A stretch of 64,000 nt of DNA, taken from Vibrio proteolyticus NBRC 13287. Its GTDB lineage: Bacteria; Pseudomonadota; Gammaproteobacteria; Enterobacterales; Vibrionaceae. This document shows, one piece after another, positions 10,041 through 19,891 of the stretch (position 1 is its first letter; the number at the start of each line of letters is the position of its first letter). A model generated the notes under the pieces. That model had not been told where the DNA came from. It saw nothing but the letters and a program-made list of their open reading frames with translations, and ran no database searches. The position numbers and the translations under genes are program-made. The stretch is from NCBI RefSeq assembly GCF_000467125.1, contig NZ_BATJ01000010.1, forward strand, positions 62,001 through 126,000, written 5' to 3'.

Positions 10041-10772
10041 TTATTCAGCGACGCTGATCAGCGTGCCTTCTGCTTCGCCCATCACCACGCGACGTAGGGC
10101 GCCTGGTTTATTCATGTTGAATACACGGATTGGCATTTTGTGGTCACGAGCCAGTGTGAACGCTGCCAAATCCATCACTTTCAGTTCTTTTTCCAGAACA
10201 GCGTTGTAAGACAACTTATCATACAGTTCTGCGTCCGGGTTTGCTACCGGGTCTGCGCTAAATACGCCATCGACTTTGGTCGCTTTAAGCACCACATCGG
10301 CTTCAATTTCAATACCACGCAGACACGCCGCAGAATCGGTTGTAAAGAATGGGTTGCCGGTACCTGCCGAGAAAATCACCACGCGGCCCTGACGCAGTTC
10401 ACGGATGGCATCTGCCCAATTGTAGTCGTCACACACACCTTGCAGTGGAATTGCCGACATTACACGTGCGTTCACGTAAGCACGGTGCAAGGCATCACGC
10501 ATCGCCAAGCCGTTCATTACCGTTGCCAGCATCCCCATGTGGTCACCCACAACACGGTTCATACCCGCTTCCGCCAGACCTGCACCGCGGAACAGGTTAC
10601 CACCACCGATAACCACGCCCACCTGAACACCCAGTTCAACCAGTTCTTTGACCTCTTGCGCCATACGGTCCAGTACCGCAGGATCAATACCAAAACCTTC
10701 ATTGCCTTGCAGCGCTTCACCACTCAGTTTTAACAGAATTCGTTGATATGCCGGTTTAGGGTTCGTAGTCAT
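10041..10772 (-). CDS. pyrH: PyrH, UMP kinase
   Basis: Bacterial hexameric UMP kinase (amino-acid-kinase fold) that makes UDP and is feedback-inhibited by UTP. The 243 residues show the N-terminal [10 protein letters not shown] phosphate loop, [12 protein letters not shown] and the [16 protein letters not shown] motif that marks the family. It is preceded by the tsf terminator and shares the tsf-pyrH-frr order found in most proteobacteria. Confidence 0.97.
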   Translation of the reverse strand: MTTNPKPAYQRILLKLSGEALQGNEGFGIDPAVLDRMAQEVKELVELGVQVGVVIGGGNLFRGAGLAEAGMNRVVGDHMGMLATVMNGLAMRDALHRAYVNARVMSAIPLQGVCDDYNWADAIRELRQGRVVIFSAGTGNPFFTTDSAACLRGIEIEADVVLKATKVDGVFSADPVANPDAELYDKLSYNAVLEKELKVMDLAAFTLARDHKMPIRVFNMNKPGALRRVVMGEAEGTLISVAE

Positions 10773-10868
10773 GGAGTTTACCTTCCAAAAAAGAGAGTTA
10801 TTGATTAACAGTCATGGATGAAGGCTCACTTAACCTGCATCCATCACGGCAAATCGGCCGCTACTCAT

Positions 10869-10900
10869 AAAAAGACCGCAGCCATGGCCACGGTCTTTTT
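10869..10900 (-). terminator. Terminator after tsf
   Basis: AAAAAGACCG and CGGTCTTTTT form a 10-bp stem with a 12-base loop that can itself pair partly (GGCCATGGC); the T-run follows on either strand. It sits between tsf and pyrH and probably stops most transcription from the rpsB promoter. Confidence 0.8.
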
Positions 10901-10920
10901 ATTGTGCACGTCGCTAAGGA

Positions 10921-11763
10921 TTAACCTTTCTGCGCCAGTGCGACTTCTTCAGCGAAGCTCAGGCCTTCTTGTTTCTCGATACCTTCACCTACTTCCAGGC
11001 GAACGAATGCAGAAACAGTAGCGCCTTTCTCTTTCAGGATTTCGCCAACAGATTTCTTAGGTTCCATAACGAATGGCTGACCAGTCAGAGAGATTTCGCC
11101 AGTGAATTTCTTCATACGGCCAACAACCATCTTCTCTGCGATCTCTGCAGGTTTACCTTCGTTCATCGCGATTTCAACTTGAACCGCTTTTTCTTTTTCT
11201 ACTACGTCAGCAGGTACGTCTTCAGGGTTCAGGTACTCTGGACGAGAAGCAGCAACGTGCATAGCTACGTGCTTCAGAGTCTCAGCATCGCCTTCACCAG
11301 CAACAACTACACCGATTTTCTCACCGTGACGGTAAGAAGCGATAGCTGCGCCTTGAACGTATTGTACGCGACGAATAGTGATGTTTTCACCGATCTTAGC
11401 GACCAGAGCAACACGCTCTTCTTCGAATTTCGCTTGTAGTTCTTCAACAGAAGCTTTAGAAGCCAGCGCGTCAGCTGCAACTTTCTCAGCGAATGCAGCG
11501 AAGTTAGCATCTTTAGCAACGAAGTCAGTTTGGCAGTTAACTTCAAGAAGAACGGCAACGCCATCAGCGTCTTTGATGATGATCGCGCCTTCAGCTGCTA
11601 GGTTACCTGCTTTCTTAGCAGCTTTAGCAGCGCCTGATTTACGCATGTTTTCGATTGCTAGTTCGATGTCGCCGTTGGTTTCAACAAGCGCTTTCTTACA
11701 TTCCATCATGCCTGCGCCAGTACGTTCGCGCAGTTCTTTAACTAGAGCAGCAGTAACAGCCAT
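10921..11763 (-). CDS. tsf: Tsf, elongation factor Ts
   Basis: Guanine-nucleotide exchange factor for EF-Tu. The 280 residues start [20 protein letters not shown], the family signature, and contain the UBA-like N-terminal domain, the dimerisation core with [12 protein letters not shown] and the coiled-coil part. The length matches Vibrio and E. coli EF-Ts. It lies downstream of rpsB with a T-tailed hairpin in the gap, the position of the known rpsB-tsf attenuator in E. coli. Confidence 0.98.
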   Translation of the reverse strand: MAVTAALVKELRERTGAGMMECKKALVETNGDIELAIENMRKSGAAKAAKKAGNLAAEGAIIIKDADGVAVLLEVNCQTDFVAKDANFAAFAEKVAADALASKASVEELQAKFEEERVALVAKIGENITIRRVQYVQGAAIASYRHGEKIGVVVAGEGDAETLKHVAMHVAASRPEYLNPEDVPADVVEKEKAVQVEIAMNEGKPAEIAEKMVVGRMKKFTGEISLTGQPFVMEPKKSVGEILKEKGATVSAFVRLEVGEGIEKQEGLSFAEEVALAQKG

Positions 11764-11793
11764 TCTCTATTCCTCAGTTGATTCTGGATATGG

Positions 11794-11827
11794 TAAAAAT
11801 CAGGGGCCTACATTGTCGGCCCCTGAT
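11794..11827 (-). terminator. Attenuator hairpin between rpsB and tsf
   Basis: ATCAGGGGCC and GGCCCCTGAT (11799-11808, 11818-11827) form a 10-bp stem with a nine-base loop, followed on the minus strand by TTTTTA. Because tsf follows without a clear new promoter, it probably acts as a partial terminator. Confidence 0.75.
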
Positions 11828-11895
11828 GCTAACTATAACTTAGTTTATGCGACAACTTGGTTTCACATAAAACTAAGTGTGACACAGAGCCGCTA

Positions 11896-12624
11896 TTATT
11901 CAGCTTCTACGAAACCGTCTTTTTCAGCAGCTGCTGCAACGTCTTGGTTACGACCTTCAGACACAGCTTGAGCTGCAGCGTTCAGGTATAGCTGTACCGC
12001 ACGGATCGCGTCGTCGTTACCTGGGATAACGTAGTCAACACCATCTGGGTTAGAGTTGGTATCAACAACAGCAAATACTGGAATACCTAGGTTGTTCGCT
12101 TCTTTAACTGCGATGTGCTCGTGATCAGCGTCGATTACGAACAGAGCGTCTGGTAGGCCGCCCATGTCTTTGATACCACCAAGAGATTTCTCTAGCTTCT
12201 CCATTTCGCGAGTACGCATCAGAGCTTCTTTCTTGGTCAGCTTGTCGAAAGTACCGTCTTGAGATTGAGTCTCAAGCTCTTTCAGACGCTTGATAGACTG
12301 ACGAACAGTTTTGTAGTTAGTCAGCATGCCGCCCAACCAGCGGTTGTTTACGTAGAACTGGTTGCTTGCGATAGCAGCTTCTTTAACAGCTTCAGATGCA
12401 GCGCGCTTAGTACCTACGAAAAGAACTTTACCTTTTTTCTCGCCGATTTTAGCCAGCTCAGCCAGAGCGTCGTTGAACATCGGTACAGTTTTTTCTAGGT
12501 TGATGATGTGAACCTTGTTACGAGCACCAAAGATGAATGGCTTCATTTTTGGGTTCCAGTAACGAGTTTGGTGACCGAAGTGAACACCAGCTTTCAGCAT
12601 ATCGCGCATTGATACAGTTGCCAT
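11896..12624 (-). CDS. rpsB: RpsB, 30S ribosomal protein S2
   Basis: Small-subunit ribosomal protein, 242 residues from the ATG at 12624 ([19 protein letters not shown]). The frame is open a further 11 codons upstream, but the ATG has an AGAGGA box at the right distance and gives the family N terminus. Conserved segments include [16 protein letters not shown] and [11 protein letters not shown]. The 5' region holds the hairpins expected for S2 autorepression, which controls both rpsB and tsf. Confidence 0.98.
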   Translation of the reverse strand: MATVSMRDMLKAGVHFGHQTRYWNPKMKPFIFGARNKVHIINLEKTVPMFNDALAELAKIGEKKGKVLFVGTKRAASEAVKEAAIASNQFYVNNRWLGGMLTNYKTVRQSIKRLKELETQSQDGTFDKLTKKEALMRTREMEKLEKSLGGIKDMGGLPDALFVIDADHEHIAVKEANNLGIPVFAVVDTNSNPDGVDYVIPGNDDAIRAVQLYLNAAAQAVSEGRNQDVAAAAEKDGFVEAE

Positions 12625-12637
12625 TTTAAAATCCTCT

Positions 12638-12711
12638 ATGGGGTTAGGCCTCCACATCCCCCATGAATCCGACCCTGTCTATCAGACGGGCACCCCGGAA
12701 CATGTGTCGGA
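12638..12711 (-). promoter_or_regulatory. rpsB leader, probable S2 autoregulatory element
   Basis: The untranslated leader of rpsB folds into two hairpins on the minus strand. The first pairs TCCGAC with GTCGGA (12706-12711 with 12668-12673) and encloses an inner GTCT-GAT-AGAC stem. The second pairs ATGGGG with CCCCAT (12659-12664 with 12638-12643) and presents GATGTGGAGGCC in its loop. This two-hairpin form with a GTGGAGG loop resembles the conserved gammaproteobacterial rpsB leader to which S2 binds to repress its own operon. A TATACT -10 element lies upstream at 12734-12739. Confidence 0.7.
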
Positions 12712-12733
12712 ATGTGTGTGATTTAAAGATAAA

Positions 12734-12739
12734 AGTATA
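12734..12739 (-). promoter_or_regulatory. Putative -10 element of the rpsB promoter
   Basis: TATACT on the minus strand, about 110 bases upstream of the rpsB start, matches the sigma-70 -10 consensus in five of six positions. No good -35 hexamer is seen at the usual distance, so the exact start site is uncertain. Confidence 0.4.
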
Positions 12740-12986
12740 CTCGGAAACGTAATCCGCTTCGCCTTTCGAAGAAAACGAACCAAGTTTCCGGCGCGCTTTA
12801 TATCACAAAACAGCCACTCTTGACCAGAAAAAATTGCCCGTTACCAAGCTCGCAGACGCGCCGTAACCCGCCTTCAAACCACTCAAGCGCCACGACAGAA
12901 ATAAGACAAATACACATTCTCAACACATCCTGTTAGAATGCGACCACAAGCACATTCTGTGCTCCAGAATAAACAGAGAGAAGTCG

Positions 12987-13865
12987 ATGTCTATCAAGAT
13001 CAAAACTGCTGAAGAAATCGAGCGTATGCGCATCGCCGGAAAACTGGCTGCCGACGTTCTTGAAATGATTGAACCTCACATTAAAGAGGGTGTAACGACA
13101 GAGGAACTGAATCAGATCTGTCACGACTACGCTCTGGAGCGAGGCGCATACTCAGCACCGCTGAACTACCACGGCTTCCCGAAATCTATCTGTACATCGA
13201 TCAACCACATCGTGTGTCACGGTATCCCTGCCACACAAGACGAAGTGGGCAGCAATGGTCAGGTAAAGCCAGCGGTACTGAAAAACGGCGACATTATCAA
13301 CGTCGATATTACCGTGATCGTGCCCAATGATGAAAAGGCCGATCTGAGCGTACGCCCGGAAGGCTACCACGGAGATACCTCTAAAATGTTCCTGGTGGGC
13401 GAGGTGTCACCGGCAGACAAACGCCTGTGTATGGTGACGAAGGAAGCGCTCTACGTCGGTATGCGCACCGTCAAACCTGGCTCGACGGTTGGTGACATCG
13501 GCAGCGCCATCGAGAAATACATCAAAGACAACAACAAAAAGAACCCACGCAATAAGTTTTCTATCGTGAGAGATTTTTGTGGTCATGGCATCGGCAATGA
13601 ATTCCATGAAGAACCGCAGGTGGTGCATTACAAGAACAGCGACCGCCGTGTACTGAAAGAAGGCATGTGTTTCACCATCGAGCCGATGATTAACGCGGGC
13701 AAATTTGGCGTAAGCGTCGACGCCGCGGACGACTGGACGGTGTACACCGGCGACGGCAAAAAATCGGCGCAATACGAACACACGATTGTCGTCACGAAAG
13801 AAGGCTGTGAGGTGATGACCCTGCGTAGCGATGACACCATCCCGCGTCATATGAACAACCTGTAA
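12987..13865 (+). CDS. map: Map, type I methionine aminopeptidase
   Basis: Removes the initiator methionine from new proteins. The 292-residue product carries all five metal ligands in order: Asp107 (NVDIT), Asp130 (HGDTS), His200 (GHGIG), Glu232 (IEPM) and Glu264 (QYEHT). It is longer than the 264-residue E. coli enzyme because of insertions, for example the lysine- and asparagine-rich stretch at 180-190 and about 20 residues around 85-130. It is divergent from rpsB, with an ACAGAGAG ribosome binding region. A TAGAAT -10-like box is at 12934-12939 and a 6-bp hairpin precedes the start. Confidence 0.96.
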   Translation: MSIKIKTAEEIERMRIAGKLAADVLEMIEPHIKEGVTTEELNQICHDYALERGAYSAPLNYHGFPKSICTSINHIVCHGIPATQDEVGSNGQVKPAVLKNGDIINVDITVIVPNDEKADLSVRPEGYHGDTSKMFLVGEVSPADKRLCMVTKEALYVGMRTVKPGSTVGDIGSAIEKYIKDNNKKNPRNKFSIVRDFCGHGIGNEFHEEPQVVHYKNSDRRVLKEGMCFTIEPMINAGKFGVSVDAADDWTVYTGDGKKSAQYEHTIVVTKEGCEVMTLRSDDTIPRHMNNL

Positions 13866-13884
13866 GCCTTGTGACCTCCTTTTG

Positions 13885-13914
13885 AATATCCCCGCCCTGC
13901 GGGGATATTTTTTT
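13885..13914 (+). terminator. Terminator after map
   Basis: AATATCCCCG and CGGGGATATT form a 10-bp stem with a five-base loop, followed by a T-run. It separates map from glnD. Confidence 0.9.
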
Positions 13915-13972
13915 ATTGGCTCCGTTTTGATAAATTGAATGATTATGGAGTTAACCGCATGGATTGCCGCGT

Positions 13973-16597
13973 ATGCCTTACCAATCACCTCTGACTTTTT
14001 CTGAACAACAACTCAGCGTCAGTGAACTGAAAAATCAGCTGGACCTGTTTGCCGAGTATCAGAAGCAGGAATTCCTCAAACATCATCCGGTGACCGACTT
14101 GGTCCTCGGCCGGGCAGAGTACATTGACCTGCTGCTGTTCCGTTTGTGGCAACACTTTGGCTTTGACGCTCTGCCCAACATCAGTCTGGTGGCGGTGGGC
14201 GGTTATGGCCGAGGCGAACTGCACCCCTTATCAGACATCGATATTCTGGTGGTATCACGCAAGCCGTTACCCGAATCGATGGGCACTAAAGTCAGTGAGT
14301 TCATTACCTTACTGTGGGACTTACGGCTGGAAGTCGGCCATGCCGTGCGCTCCGTGGACGAGTGTGCCGACATCGGTCGTCGCGATCTGACCGTGGCCAC
14401 CAATTTACAGGAAGCGCGCCTGCTGTGTGGTTGTGAAGATACGTTTCATCAGCTCAAGATGGTTATTCATTCTGAATCGTTCTGGCCGAGTGAGACCTTC
14501 TACAAGGCGAAAGTACAAGAGCAGCGCGAACGCCACGCCCGCTACCACGACACAACCTACAATCTGGAACCGGACATCAAGTCGACACCGGGTGGGCTGC
14601 GCGATATTCACACCCTGGGCTGGATTGCCCGCCGCCACTTCGGCGCCACTTCTCTGTTTGAGATGAGCCGCTTTGGTTTTCTGACCGACGCCGAATACCG
14701 TGAACTGGTCGAGTGTCAGGACTTTCTCTGGCGGGTGCGCTTTGCGCTGCACATAGAACTCAAACGCTACGACAACCGGTTGACGTTCGCCCATCAGGTC
14801 AAAGTGGCCGAACACCTCGGTTTTGTCGGCGACGGCAACCGCGGAGTTGAGATGATGATGAAAGAGTTCTATCGCACGCTGCGCCGGGTGGCAGAACTCA
14901 ACAAAATGCTGCTCAAGATTTTCGACCAGGCCATCTTAGAAAACGGCATTGAGGCACCACCGCAAATCCTCAGTGATGATTTTCAGCGTCGCGGGCCGCT
15001 GATAGAAGCGCGCAAACCGGCGCTGTTTCAGGCCCGGCCAGAAACCATTCTGGACATGTTTATCCATATTGCTAACGATTCAAGCATCGAAGGCGTCGCT
15101 CCGCCGACGCTACGTCAACTGCGCACTGCCCGCCGTCGCCTGAACAAGTTTCTCCACACCATCCCGGAGGCTCGGGAAAAGTTCATGGAGCTGTGCCGCC
15201 ACCCTAACGCATTGCATAAAGCCTTCAGCCTGATGCACAAACTCGGAGTATTGGCCGCTTACCTGCCACAGTGGAGCCAGATTGTCGGCCAGATGCAATT
15301 TGACCTGTTCCACGTTTACACCGTCGACGAACACAGCATCCGTCTGCTCAAACACATCAATACCTTTAGCTACGCCAGTAATCACGACAAACACCCGATC
15401 TGCTGTGAGGTCTACCCTCGGCTGCAGAAAAAAGAGTTGCTGATTCTGGCCGCGATTTTCCATGACATCGGCAAAGGCCGCGGCGGGGATCATTCCGAAA
15501 TCGGCGCAGAAGAGGCCTACAGTTTCTGTATCGAACATGGCCTGTCCAAACCCGAAGCCAAACTGGTGTCGTGGCTGGTGCTCAATCACCTGTTGATGTC
15601 CGTCACGGCGCAGCGTCGTGACATCTACGATCCGGACGTGATAGCCGAGTTTGCGAAAACGGTCCGCGACGAGGAATACCTGGAGTATCTGGTGTGTCTG
15701 ACCGTGGCCGATATCTGCGCCACCAACCCGGAGTTGTGGAACAGTTGGAAACGCACCCTACTGGCTGAGCTGTTTTATTCAACCCAACGTGCGCTGCGCC
15801 GCGGGCTGGAAAATCCGGTCGACGTCCGTGATCGCATTCGTCACAACCAGCAGTTGGCGTCGGCGCTGCTGCGCAAAGAAGGCTTTGCCGCACGGGAGAT
15901 CGAGCTGCTATGGCAACGTTTTAAAGCCGACTACTTCTTACGTCACACTCACAAACAGATCGCCTGGCACTGCACCCACCTGCTGCGCCATGACGATCCG
16001 GATCAGCCCTTGATTCTGGTGAGCAAAAAAGCCACCCGTGGAGGCACCGAAGTGTTTGTCTACAGCAAAGACCAACATGCGCTGTTTGCTACTGTAGTGG
16101 CCGAGCTTGACCGACGTAACTTCAATGTCCACGATGCACAGGTCATGACCAGCAAAGACGGTTACGTGCTGGATACCTTTATGGTGCTCGATCAATTCGG
16201 TAATGCGGTGGAGGAAAATCGCCACAATGCCATCATTAAGCACCTGACACACGTGCTGCAAGACAGCCGTCCGGTTAAAATCCGGCCGCGCCGGGTACCG
16301 CGTCAGCTCAAGCATTTTAAAGTCCGCACTCAGGTGGATTTTCTGCCAACCAAGAGCAAAAAACGCACCCTGATGGAATTTGTTGCTCTGGATACTCCCG
16401 GCCTGCTGGCCACCGTTGGGGCGACGTTTGCGGATCTTGGCATCAACCTGCATGCGGCGAAAATCACCACCATTGGCGAACGAGCCGAGGATTTATTTAT
16501 TCTCACCAGTCACAATGGCGGCCGCCTGAGCGAAGACGAAGAGCAAGCCCTGCGGGCATCACTCATCGACAATGTGGCTGAGCTGGCACCGAACTAG
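13973..16597 (+). CDS. glnD: GlnD, PII uridylyltransferase/uridylyl-removing enzyme
   Basis: Main glutamine sensor: it adds UMP to PII proteins when nitrogen is short and removes it when glutamine is plentiful. The 874 residues contain the nucleotidyltransferase motif GGYGRGELHPLSDIDI (Gly76-Gly77 with Asp88 and Asp90), a PII-uridylyl linker, an HD domain with HDIGKGRGGDHS near residue 497 and two C-terminal ACT domains (about 690-760 and 800-874) that bind glutamine. ATG 13973 is preferred; a TTG nine bases upstream is also in frame and lies closer to the only visible ribosome binding site. Confidence 0.97.
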   Translation: MPYQSPLTFSEQQLSVSELKNQLDLFAEYQKQEFLKHHPVTDLVLGRAEYIDLLLFRLWQHFGFDALPNISLVAVGGYGRGELHPLSDIDILVVSRKPLPESMGTKVSEFITLLWDLRLEVGHAVRSVDECADIGRRDLTVATNLQEARLLCGCEDTFHQLKMVIHSESFWPSETFYKAKVQEQRERHARYHDTTYNLEPDIKSTPGGLRDIHTLGWIARRHFGATSLFEMSRFGFLTDAEYRELVECQDFLWRVRFALHIELKRYDNRLTFAHQVKVAEHLGFVGDGNRGVEMMMKEFYRTLRRVAELNKMLLKIFDQAILENGIEAPPQILSDDFQRRGPLIEARKPALFQARPETILDMFIHIANDSSIEGVAPPTLRQLRTARRRLNKFLHTIPEAREKFMELCRHPNALHKAFSLMHKLGVLAAYLPQWSQIVGQMQFDLFHVYTVDEHSIRLLKHINTFSYASNHDKHPICCEVYPRLQKKELLILAAIFHDIGKGRGGDHSEIGAEEAYSFCIEHGLSKPEAKLVSWLVLNHLLMSVTAQRRDIYDPDVIAEFAKTVRDEEYLEYLVCLTVADICATNPELWNSWKRTLLAELFYSTQRALRRGLENPVDVRDRIRHNQQLASALLRKEGFAAREIELLWQRFKADYFLRHTHKQIAWHCTHLLRHDDPDQPLILVSKKATRGGTEVFVYSKDQHALFATVVAELDRRNFNVHDAQVMTSKDGYVLDTFMVLDQFGNAVEENRHNAIIKHLTHVLQDSRPVKIRPRRVPRQLKHFKVRTQVDFLPTKSKKRTLMEFVALDTPGLLATVGATFADLGINLHAAKITTIGERAEDLFILTSHNGGRLSEDEEQALRASLIDNVAELAPN

Positions 16598-16711
16598 CGA
16601 TCTCGCCCACAAGTTAGGCATTTGGTTTAAATATCAGCTATCTGACACATTTTTAGACTGCTACAGTAGGAAGGTGGTACTGTTTCAGAGACAAACATTA
16701 AGAGGTCACTT

Positions 16712-17095
16712 ATGTATCCAAACCTCACCGGCTTAGGCATCCAGGATCCTAAACAGATAGAGCGCTACTCTCTACGCCAGGAAGCGCACAAAGACGTACT
16801 GAAGATCTATTTTCGTAAGCAGAAAGGCGAACTGTTTGCGAAGAGTGTCAAGTTCAAGTATCCGCGACAGGTGAAAAACGTCTTGGTCGACAGCGGCAGC
16901 CATCAATACAAGGAAGTCACTGAGATCAACCGAAACCTGACTCTGGTTATCGATGAACTGAACAAACTGACCAAGCCGGAAAAACACACTGAAACAGATA
17001 TTAAGCAGAAGATCCTGTCGGATCTCAAACATCTGGAAAAAGTAGTGGCCAGCAAGATCGCTGAGATTGAAGCTGATTTAGACAAACTGAAATAA
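16712..17095 (+). CDS. yaeH: YaeH, UPF0325 family protein
   Basis: Small conserved protein of unknown function, 127 residues. It matches E. coli YaeH across its length from memory: MYxNLxxLGI start, the [10 protein letters not shown] and [12 protein letters not shown] blocks, and a charged C-terminal helix ending in [13 protein letters not shown] that is likely a coiled coil. It follows glnD by 114 bases with an AGAGG ribosome binding site, and ends at a bidirectional terminator facing pgpA. Its position next to glnD is conserved in enterics; no function is inferred from that. Confidence 0.93.
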   Translation: MYPNLTGLGIQDPKQIERYSLRQEAHKDVLKIYFRKQKGELFAKSVKFKYPRQVKNVLVDSGSHQYKEVTEINRNLTLVIDELNKLTKPEKHTETDIKQKILSDLKHLEKVVASKIAEIEADLDKLK

Positions 17096-17100
17096 ACACA

Positions 17101-17127
17101 AAAGGCTCCATTCGGAGCCTTTCTTTT
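17101..17127 (+). terminator. Terminator between yaeH and pgpA
   Basis: AAAGGCTCC and GGAGCCTTT form a 9-bp stem followed by TTTCTTTTC on the plus strand. It lies between convergent yaeH and pgpA and may work in both directions. Confidence 0.8.
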
Positions 17128-17150
17128 CTAGAACACGGACAGCTAAGCTT

Positions 17151-17657
17151 TCAACTCAGCCAACCCGCAAAGTGCCCAACCAGATACAATGCAATCCCAG
17201 CCATGATCCCGGCAACAATGTCGTCCAGCATAATCCCGAAGCCACCGTGGACGGTTTTGTCCAGCCAACTGATCGGCCAGGGCTTGATCATGTCGAAAAT
17301 TCGGAACAACACAAATCCTGTTAACAACCATTTCCAGTCGCTGAGCGGAATCTGAAACCAGGGCACCACCAGCATGGTGATCCAGAAGCCGGAAAATTCA
17401 TCCCAAACAATCGAGCCGTGATCATGCACTCCCATGTCGTCGGACGTGACCTGGCAGATTTTGATCCCAATCAGACACGACGCCAGTACCGCAATGATGT
17501 ACAACGGCAAAGGCAGCTGCGCCAGCAACAGGAAGAACGGCACCGCCGCCAGTGTCCCCATGGTGCCCGGGACAATCGGAGACAATCCGCTGCCAAATCC
17601 GGTGGCGAGCAGGTGCCAGGGATTTTTCAAAGAAATCAAAGAAAGTGGATTGGTCAT
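17151..17657 (-). CDS. pgpA: PgpA, phosphatidylglycerophosphatase A
   Basis: Inner-membrane phosphatase that converts phosphatidylglycerophosphate to phosphatidylglycerol. The 168 residues have the family features: GFGSGLSPIVPGTMGTLAA near the N terminus, DDMGVHDHGSIVWDEFSGFW in the middle, several hydrophobic helices and a late DDIVAGIMAG segment. Its start overlaps the thiL stop as ATGA, the same coupled order as in E. coli (nusB-thiL-pgpA). Confidence 0.96.
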   Translation of the reverse strand: MTNPLSLISLKNPWHLLATGFGSGLSPIVPGTMGTLAAVPFFLLLAQLPLPLYIIAVLASCLIGIKICQVTSDDMGVHDHGSIVWDEFSGFWITMLVVPWFQIPLSDWKWLLTGFVLFRIFDMIKPWPISWLDKTVHGGFGIMLDDIVAGIMAGIALYLVGHFAGWLS

Positions 17658-18628
17658 TTTCCTGCCTTAAAGTGGTCAAAACCGTGCAGTTGCCATTCTA
17701 CCGGCTTGCCGCCCTGATGTAACTCGAACGTACCGGCCGGGCGAATCTGGCCGATACAGGTGATTTTCGTACCACAGTGCGCCAACGCACTGTCCAACGT
17801 GCCCCGGTACTCTTGCGGGACGGTGAAACACAGCTCGTACTCTTCCCCACTGGTCAGCGCGTATTGCTGCGCTTGGGTGGTATCACCGAGAAACTGCAAC
17901 AGTTCCGCCGACAATGGCAATTCCGCCACATCAATACTGGCACCGACCGATGAACGTTGCAGAATGTGGCCCAGATCGGCAATCAGACCATCTGATATAT
18001 CGATAGCCGCGCTGGCAATATTCAACAGAGCCTGCCCGGCCAACACCCGAGGTGTGGAGATAAAATGGCGCTCTTCCAGTTTATCGGCAAACGGCAAAGA
18101 CCGTTTGTTCGCATCCAGAATCACATCCAGTCCGGCGCGGCTATCACCGAGATCACCGGTCACGTATATCCAGTCGCCAACCTGAGCAGTGTGGCGAGTC
18201 AGGGCACGCTCTTTCGGGACGAACCCTTGCACCGTCAAGGTCAGACACAACGGCCCCTTGGTGGTATCCCCGCCGATTAGCTGAATACCAAAATAGTCGG
18301 CAAGCTGGAAAAAGGCGTCACAAAAAGGAGCCAGCCAAGCTTCGTCTGCCTGCGGCATGGTCAGAGCGAATGAGACCCATGCAGGCGTGGCTCCCATGGC
18401 GGCTAAATCACTGATGTTGGAAGCCAGCGCTTTGTGCGCCACCCAACCCGGGTTGGCTGATTTCAGAAAGTGAGTGCCTTCCACCAGCGTATCGGTGCTA
18501 ATGGCCAGCGCCACATTGTCCGGCGGCTGAACCAGTGCACAATCATCGCCGGCCGCCAATAGCACATCTTTGCGCTGAGACTGGCGTCCCACAAAGTATT
18601 TTTCGATAAGGTTAAATTCCCCAGACAT
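17654..18628 (-). CDS. thiL: ThiL, thiamine-monophosphate kinase
   Basis: Last step of thiamine diphosphate synthesis, phosphorylating thiamine monophosphate with ATP. The 324-residue protein belongs to the AIR-synthase/PurM fold: N-terminal GEFNLIEKYF, the DDCALV metal site near residue 28, STDTLVEGTHF and the IDISDGLIADLGHI motif. It is translationally coupled to pgpA downstream and separated from nusB upstream by a terminator, so it likely has its own promoter in the 18.63-18.70 kb gap. Confidence 0.97.
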   Translation of the reverse strand: MSGEFNLIEKYFVGRQSQRKDVLLAAGDDCALVQPPDNVALAISTDTLVEGTHFLKSANPGWVAHKALASNISDLAAMGATPAWVSFALTMPQADEAWLAPFCDAFFQLADYFGIQLIGGDTTKGPLCLTLTVQGFVPKERALTRHTAQVGDWIYVTGDLGDSRAGLDVILDANKRSLPFADKLEERHFISTPRVLAGQALLNIASAAIDISDGLIADLGHILQRSSVGASIDVAELPLSAELLQFLGDTTQAQQYALTSGEEYELCFTVPQEYRGTLDSALAHCGTKITCIGQIRPAGTFELHQGGKPVEWQLHGFDHFKAGK

Positions 18629-18698
18629 TGGCAGGTCCTGGTTCCTTATGACTGATTGGCATGCCGACCCGTCATGGTCAGCATGAGTTAATTATCAC

Positions 18699-18727
18699 AA
18701 AAAAGGCCAGCGTGTGCTGACCTTTTT
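18699..18727 (-). terminator. Terminator after nusB
   Basis: On the minus strand AAGGTCAGC and GCTGGCCTT pair (one G-U) around a four-base loop, followed by TTTTTT. It ends the ribH-nusB unit before thiL. Confidence 0.8.
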
Positions 18728-18742
18728 ATTTACAGAAAACGT

Positions 18743-19210
18743 TTATTTCTTACGTACATGCGGTGCGGCTTTGTCCAGCACACCGTTAACAAACTTATGG
18801 CTGTCTTCTGCGGCGAACACTTTAGCCAGTTCGATCGCTTCGTTGATCACCACTTTGTAAGGTACATCTTCACGACGGGTCATTTCGTACATCGCCAGAC
18901 GCAGCAGCGCCAGCTCCATCATGTCCAAGTCCTGCATCGGACGGGACGTGTATGGGCGGATCTTGCTGTCCAGCTCTTTGTGGCTCAGTACCACACCGGT
19001 CAGAAGATCACGGAAGTAAGCAACGTCAGTTTCTGGTGCAGCCAGAGCAGGCTCAGCGGCATGATGTTCTTCTTCATCATATTTGCCACCAGAAAGGAAT
19101 TGTTCTTCGATAGTTGCTACGTTCTCATTGGTAATTTGCCATGAGTAGATAGCTTGTAGCGCAAATTGACGTGCATTACGACGTGCGGCTGGTTTCACAC
19201 TGGCCCCCAT
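18743..19210 (-). CDS. nusB: NusB, transcription antitermination factor
   Basis: Partner of NusE (S10) that binds boxA RNA in rRNA antitermination complexes. The 155-residue all-helical protein shows [17 protein letters not shown] near the N terminus and a C-terminal [27 protein letters not shown] signature spanning about residues 120-147. The start overlaps the ribH stop as TAATG, so the pair is translationally coupled, as in many gammaproteobacteria. Confidence 0.97.
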   Translation of the reverse strand: MGASVKPAARRNARQFALQAIYSWQITNENVATIEEQFLSGGKYDEEEHHAAEPALAAPETDVAYFRDLLTGVVLSHKELDSKIRPYTSRPMQDLDMMELALLRLAMYEMTRREDVPYKVVINEAIELAKVFAAEDSHKFVNGVLDKAAPHVRKK

Positions 19211-19680
19211 TAGGAATCAATTTCAGACAGAACGTTAATCATCTCAAGTGCGCTCAGTGCAGCCTCTGCACCTTTGTTACCAGCCTTGGTTCCTGCGCGT
19301 TCAATAGCTTGATCGATAGTATCAACGGTCAAAACACCAAATGCCACAGGAATGCTAAACTCCATAGACACTTGCGCCAGACCTTTATTCATTTCACTGC
19401 AAACATAGTCAAAGTGTGGTGTGCCACCACGAATTACAGAACCCAGCGAAACGATAGCATCAAATTTACCGGTTTTTGCAACACGTTGTGCAACCAGTGG
19501 TAGCTCGACCGCACCCGGGCAGCGTACTACTGTGATGTTTTCGTCGCTCACTTGGCCGTGACGCTTTAAAGTGTCGATAGCACCAGACAACAGGCTTTCG
19601 TTAATGAAACTGTTGAAACGAGAAATCACAATCGCAACTTTTGCATTTGGTGCAGGGAAACCACCTTCGATCACTTTCAT
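19210..19680 (-). CDS. ribH: RibH, 6,7-dimethyl-8-ribityllumazine synthase
   Basis: Penultimate step of riboflavin synthesis: condenses dihydroxybutanone phosphate with the ribityl pyrimidinedione to give the lumazine that riboflavin synthase uses. The frame is open to 19797, but the family start is the ATG at 19680 ([18 protein letters not shown]), giving 156 residues. Conserved [25 protein letters not shown] and [15 protein letters not shown] are present. It is separated from the ribBX gene by a strong terminator and leads directly into nusB. Confidence 0.97.
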   Translation of the reverse strand: MKVIEGGFPAPNAKVAIVISRFNSFINESLLSGAIDTLKRHGQVSDENITVVRCPGAVELPLVAQRVAKTGKFDAIVSLGSVIRGGTPHFDYVCSEMNKGLAQVSMEFSIPVAFGVLTVDTIDQAIERAGTKAGNKGAEAALSALEMINVLSEIDS

Positions 19681-19825
19681 AAGCTTTCCTTTAACTTTGT
19701 TCATCAAGTGAGAATCGCCGGATTCTAGCATAGATTTGTGAGCAATATCTAATGGAAATTTGCCACGTCGGCTCCACCTTCTGAGTAGGCATAGCACCGA
19801 GCAACGCTTTCTTCATCAGCCCCAG

Positions 19826-19859
19826 CAGAAAAAAACACAGCCCGCATCGCGGGCTGTGT
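19826..19859 (-). terminator. Terminator after ribBX
   Basis: ACACAGCCCGC and GCGGGCTGTGT form an 11-bp stem with a three-base loop, followed on the minus strand by a long T-run. It closes the nrdR-ribD-ribE-ribBX unit. Confidence 0.9.
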
Positions 19860-19891
19860 GACTGTCTCTGTCTGTCAGGTCAGAAGCGGGA

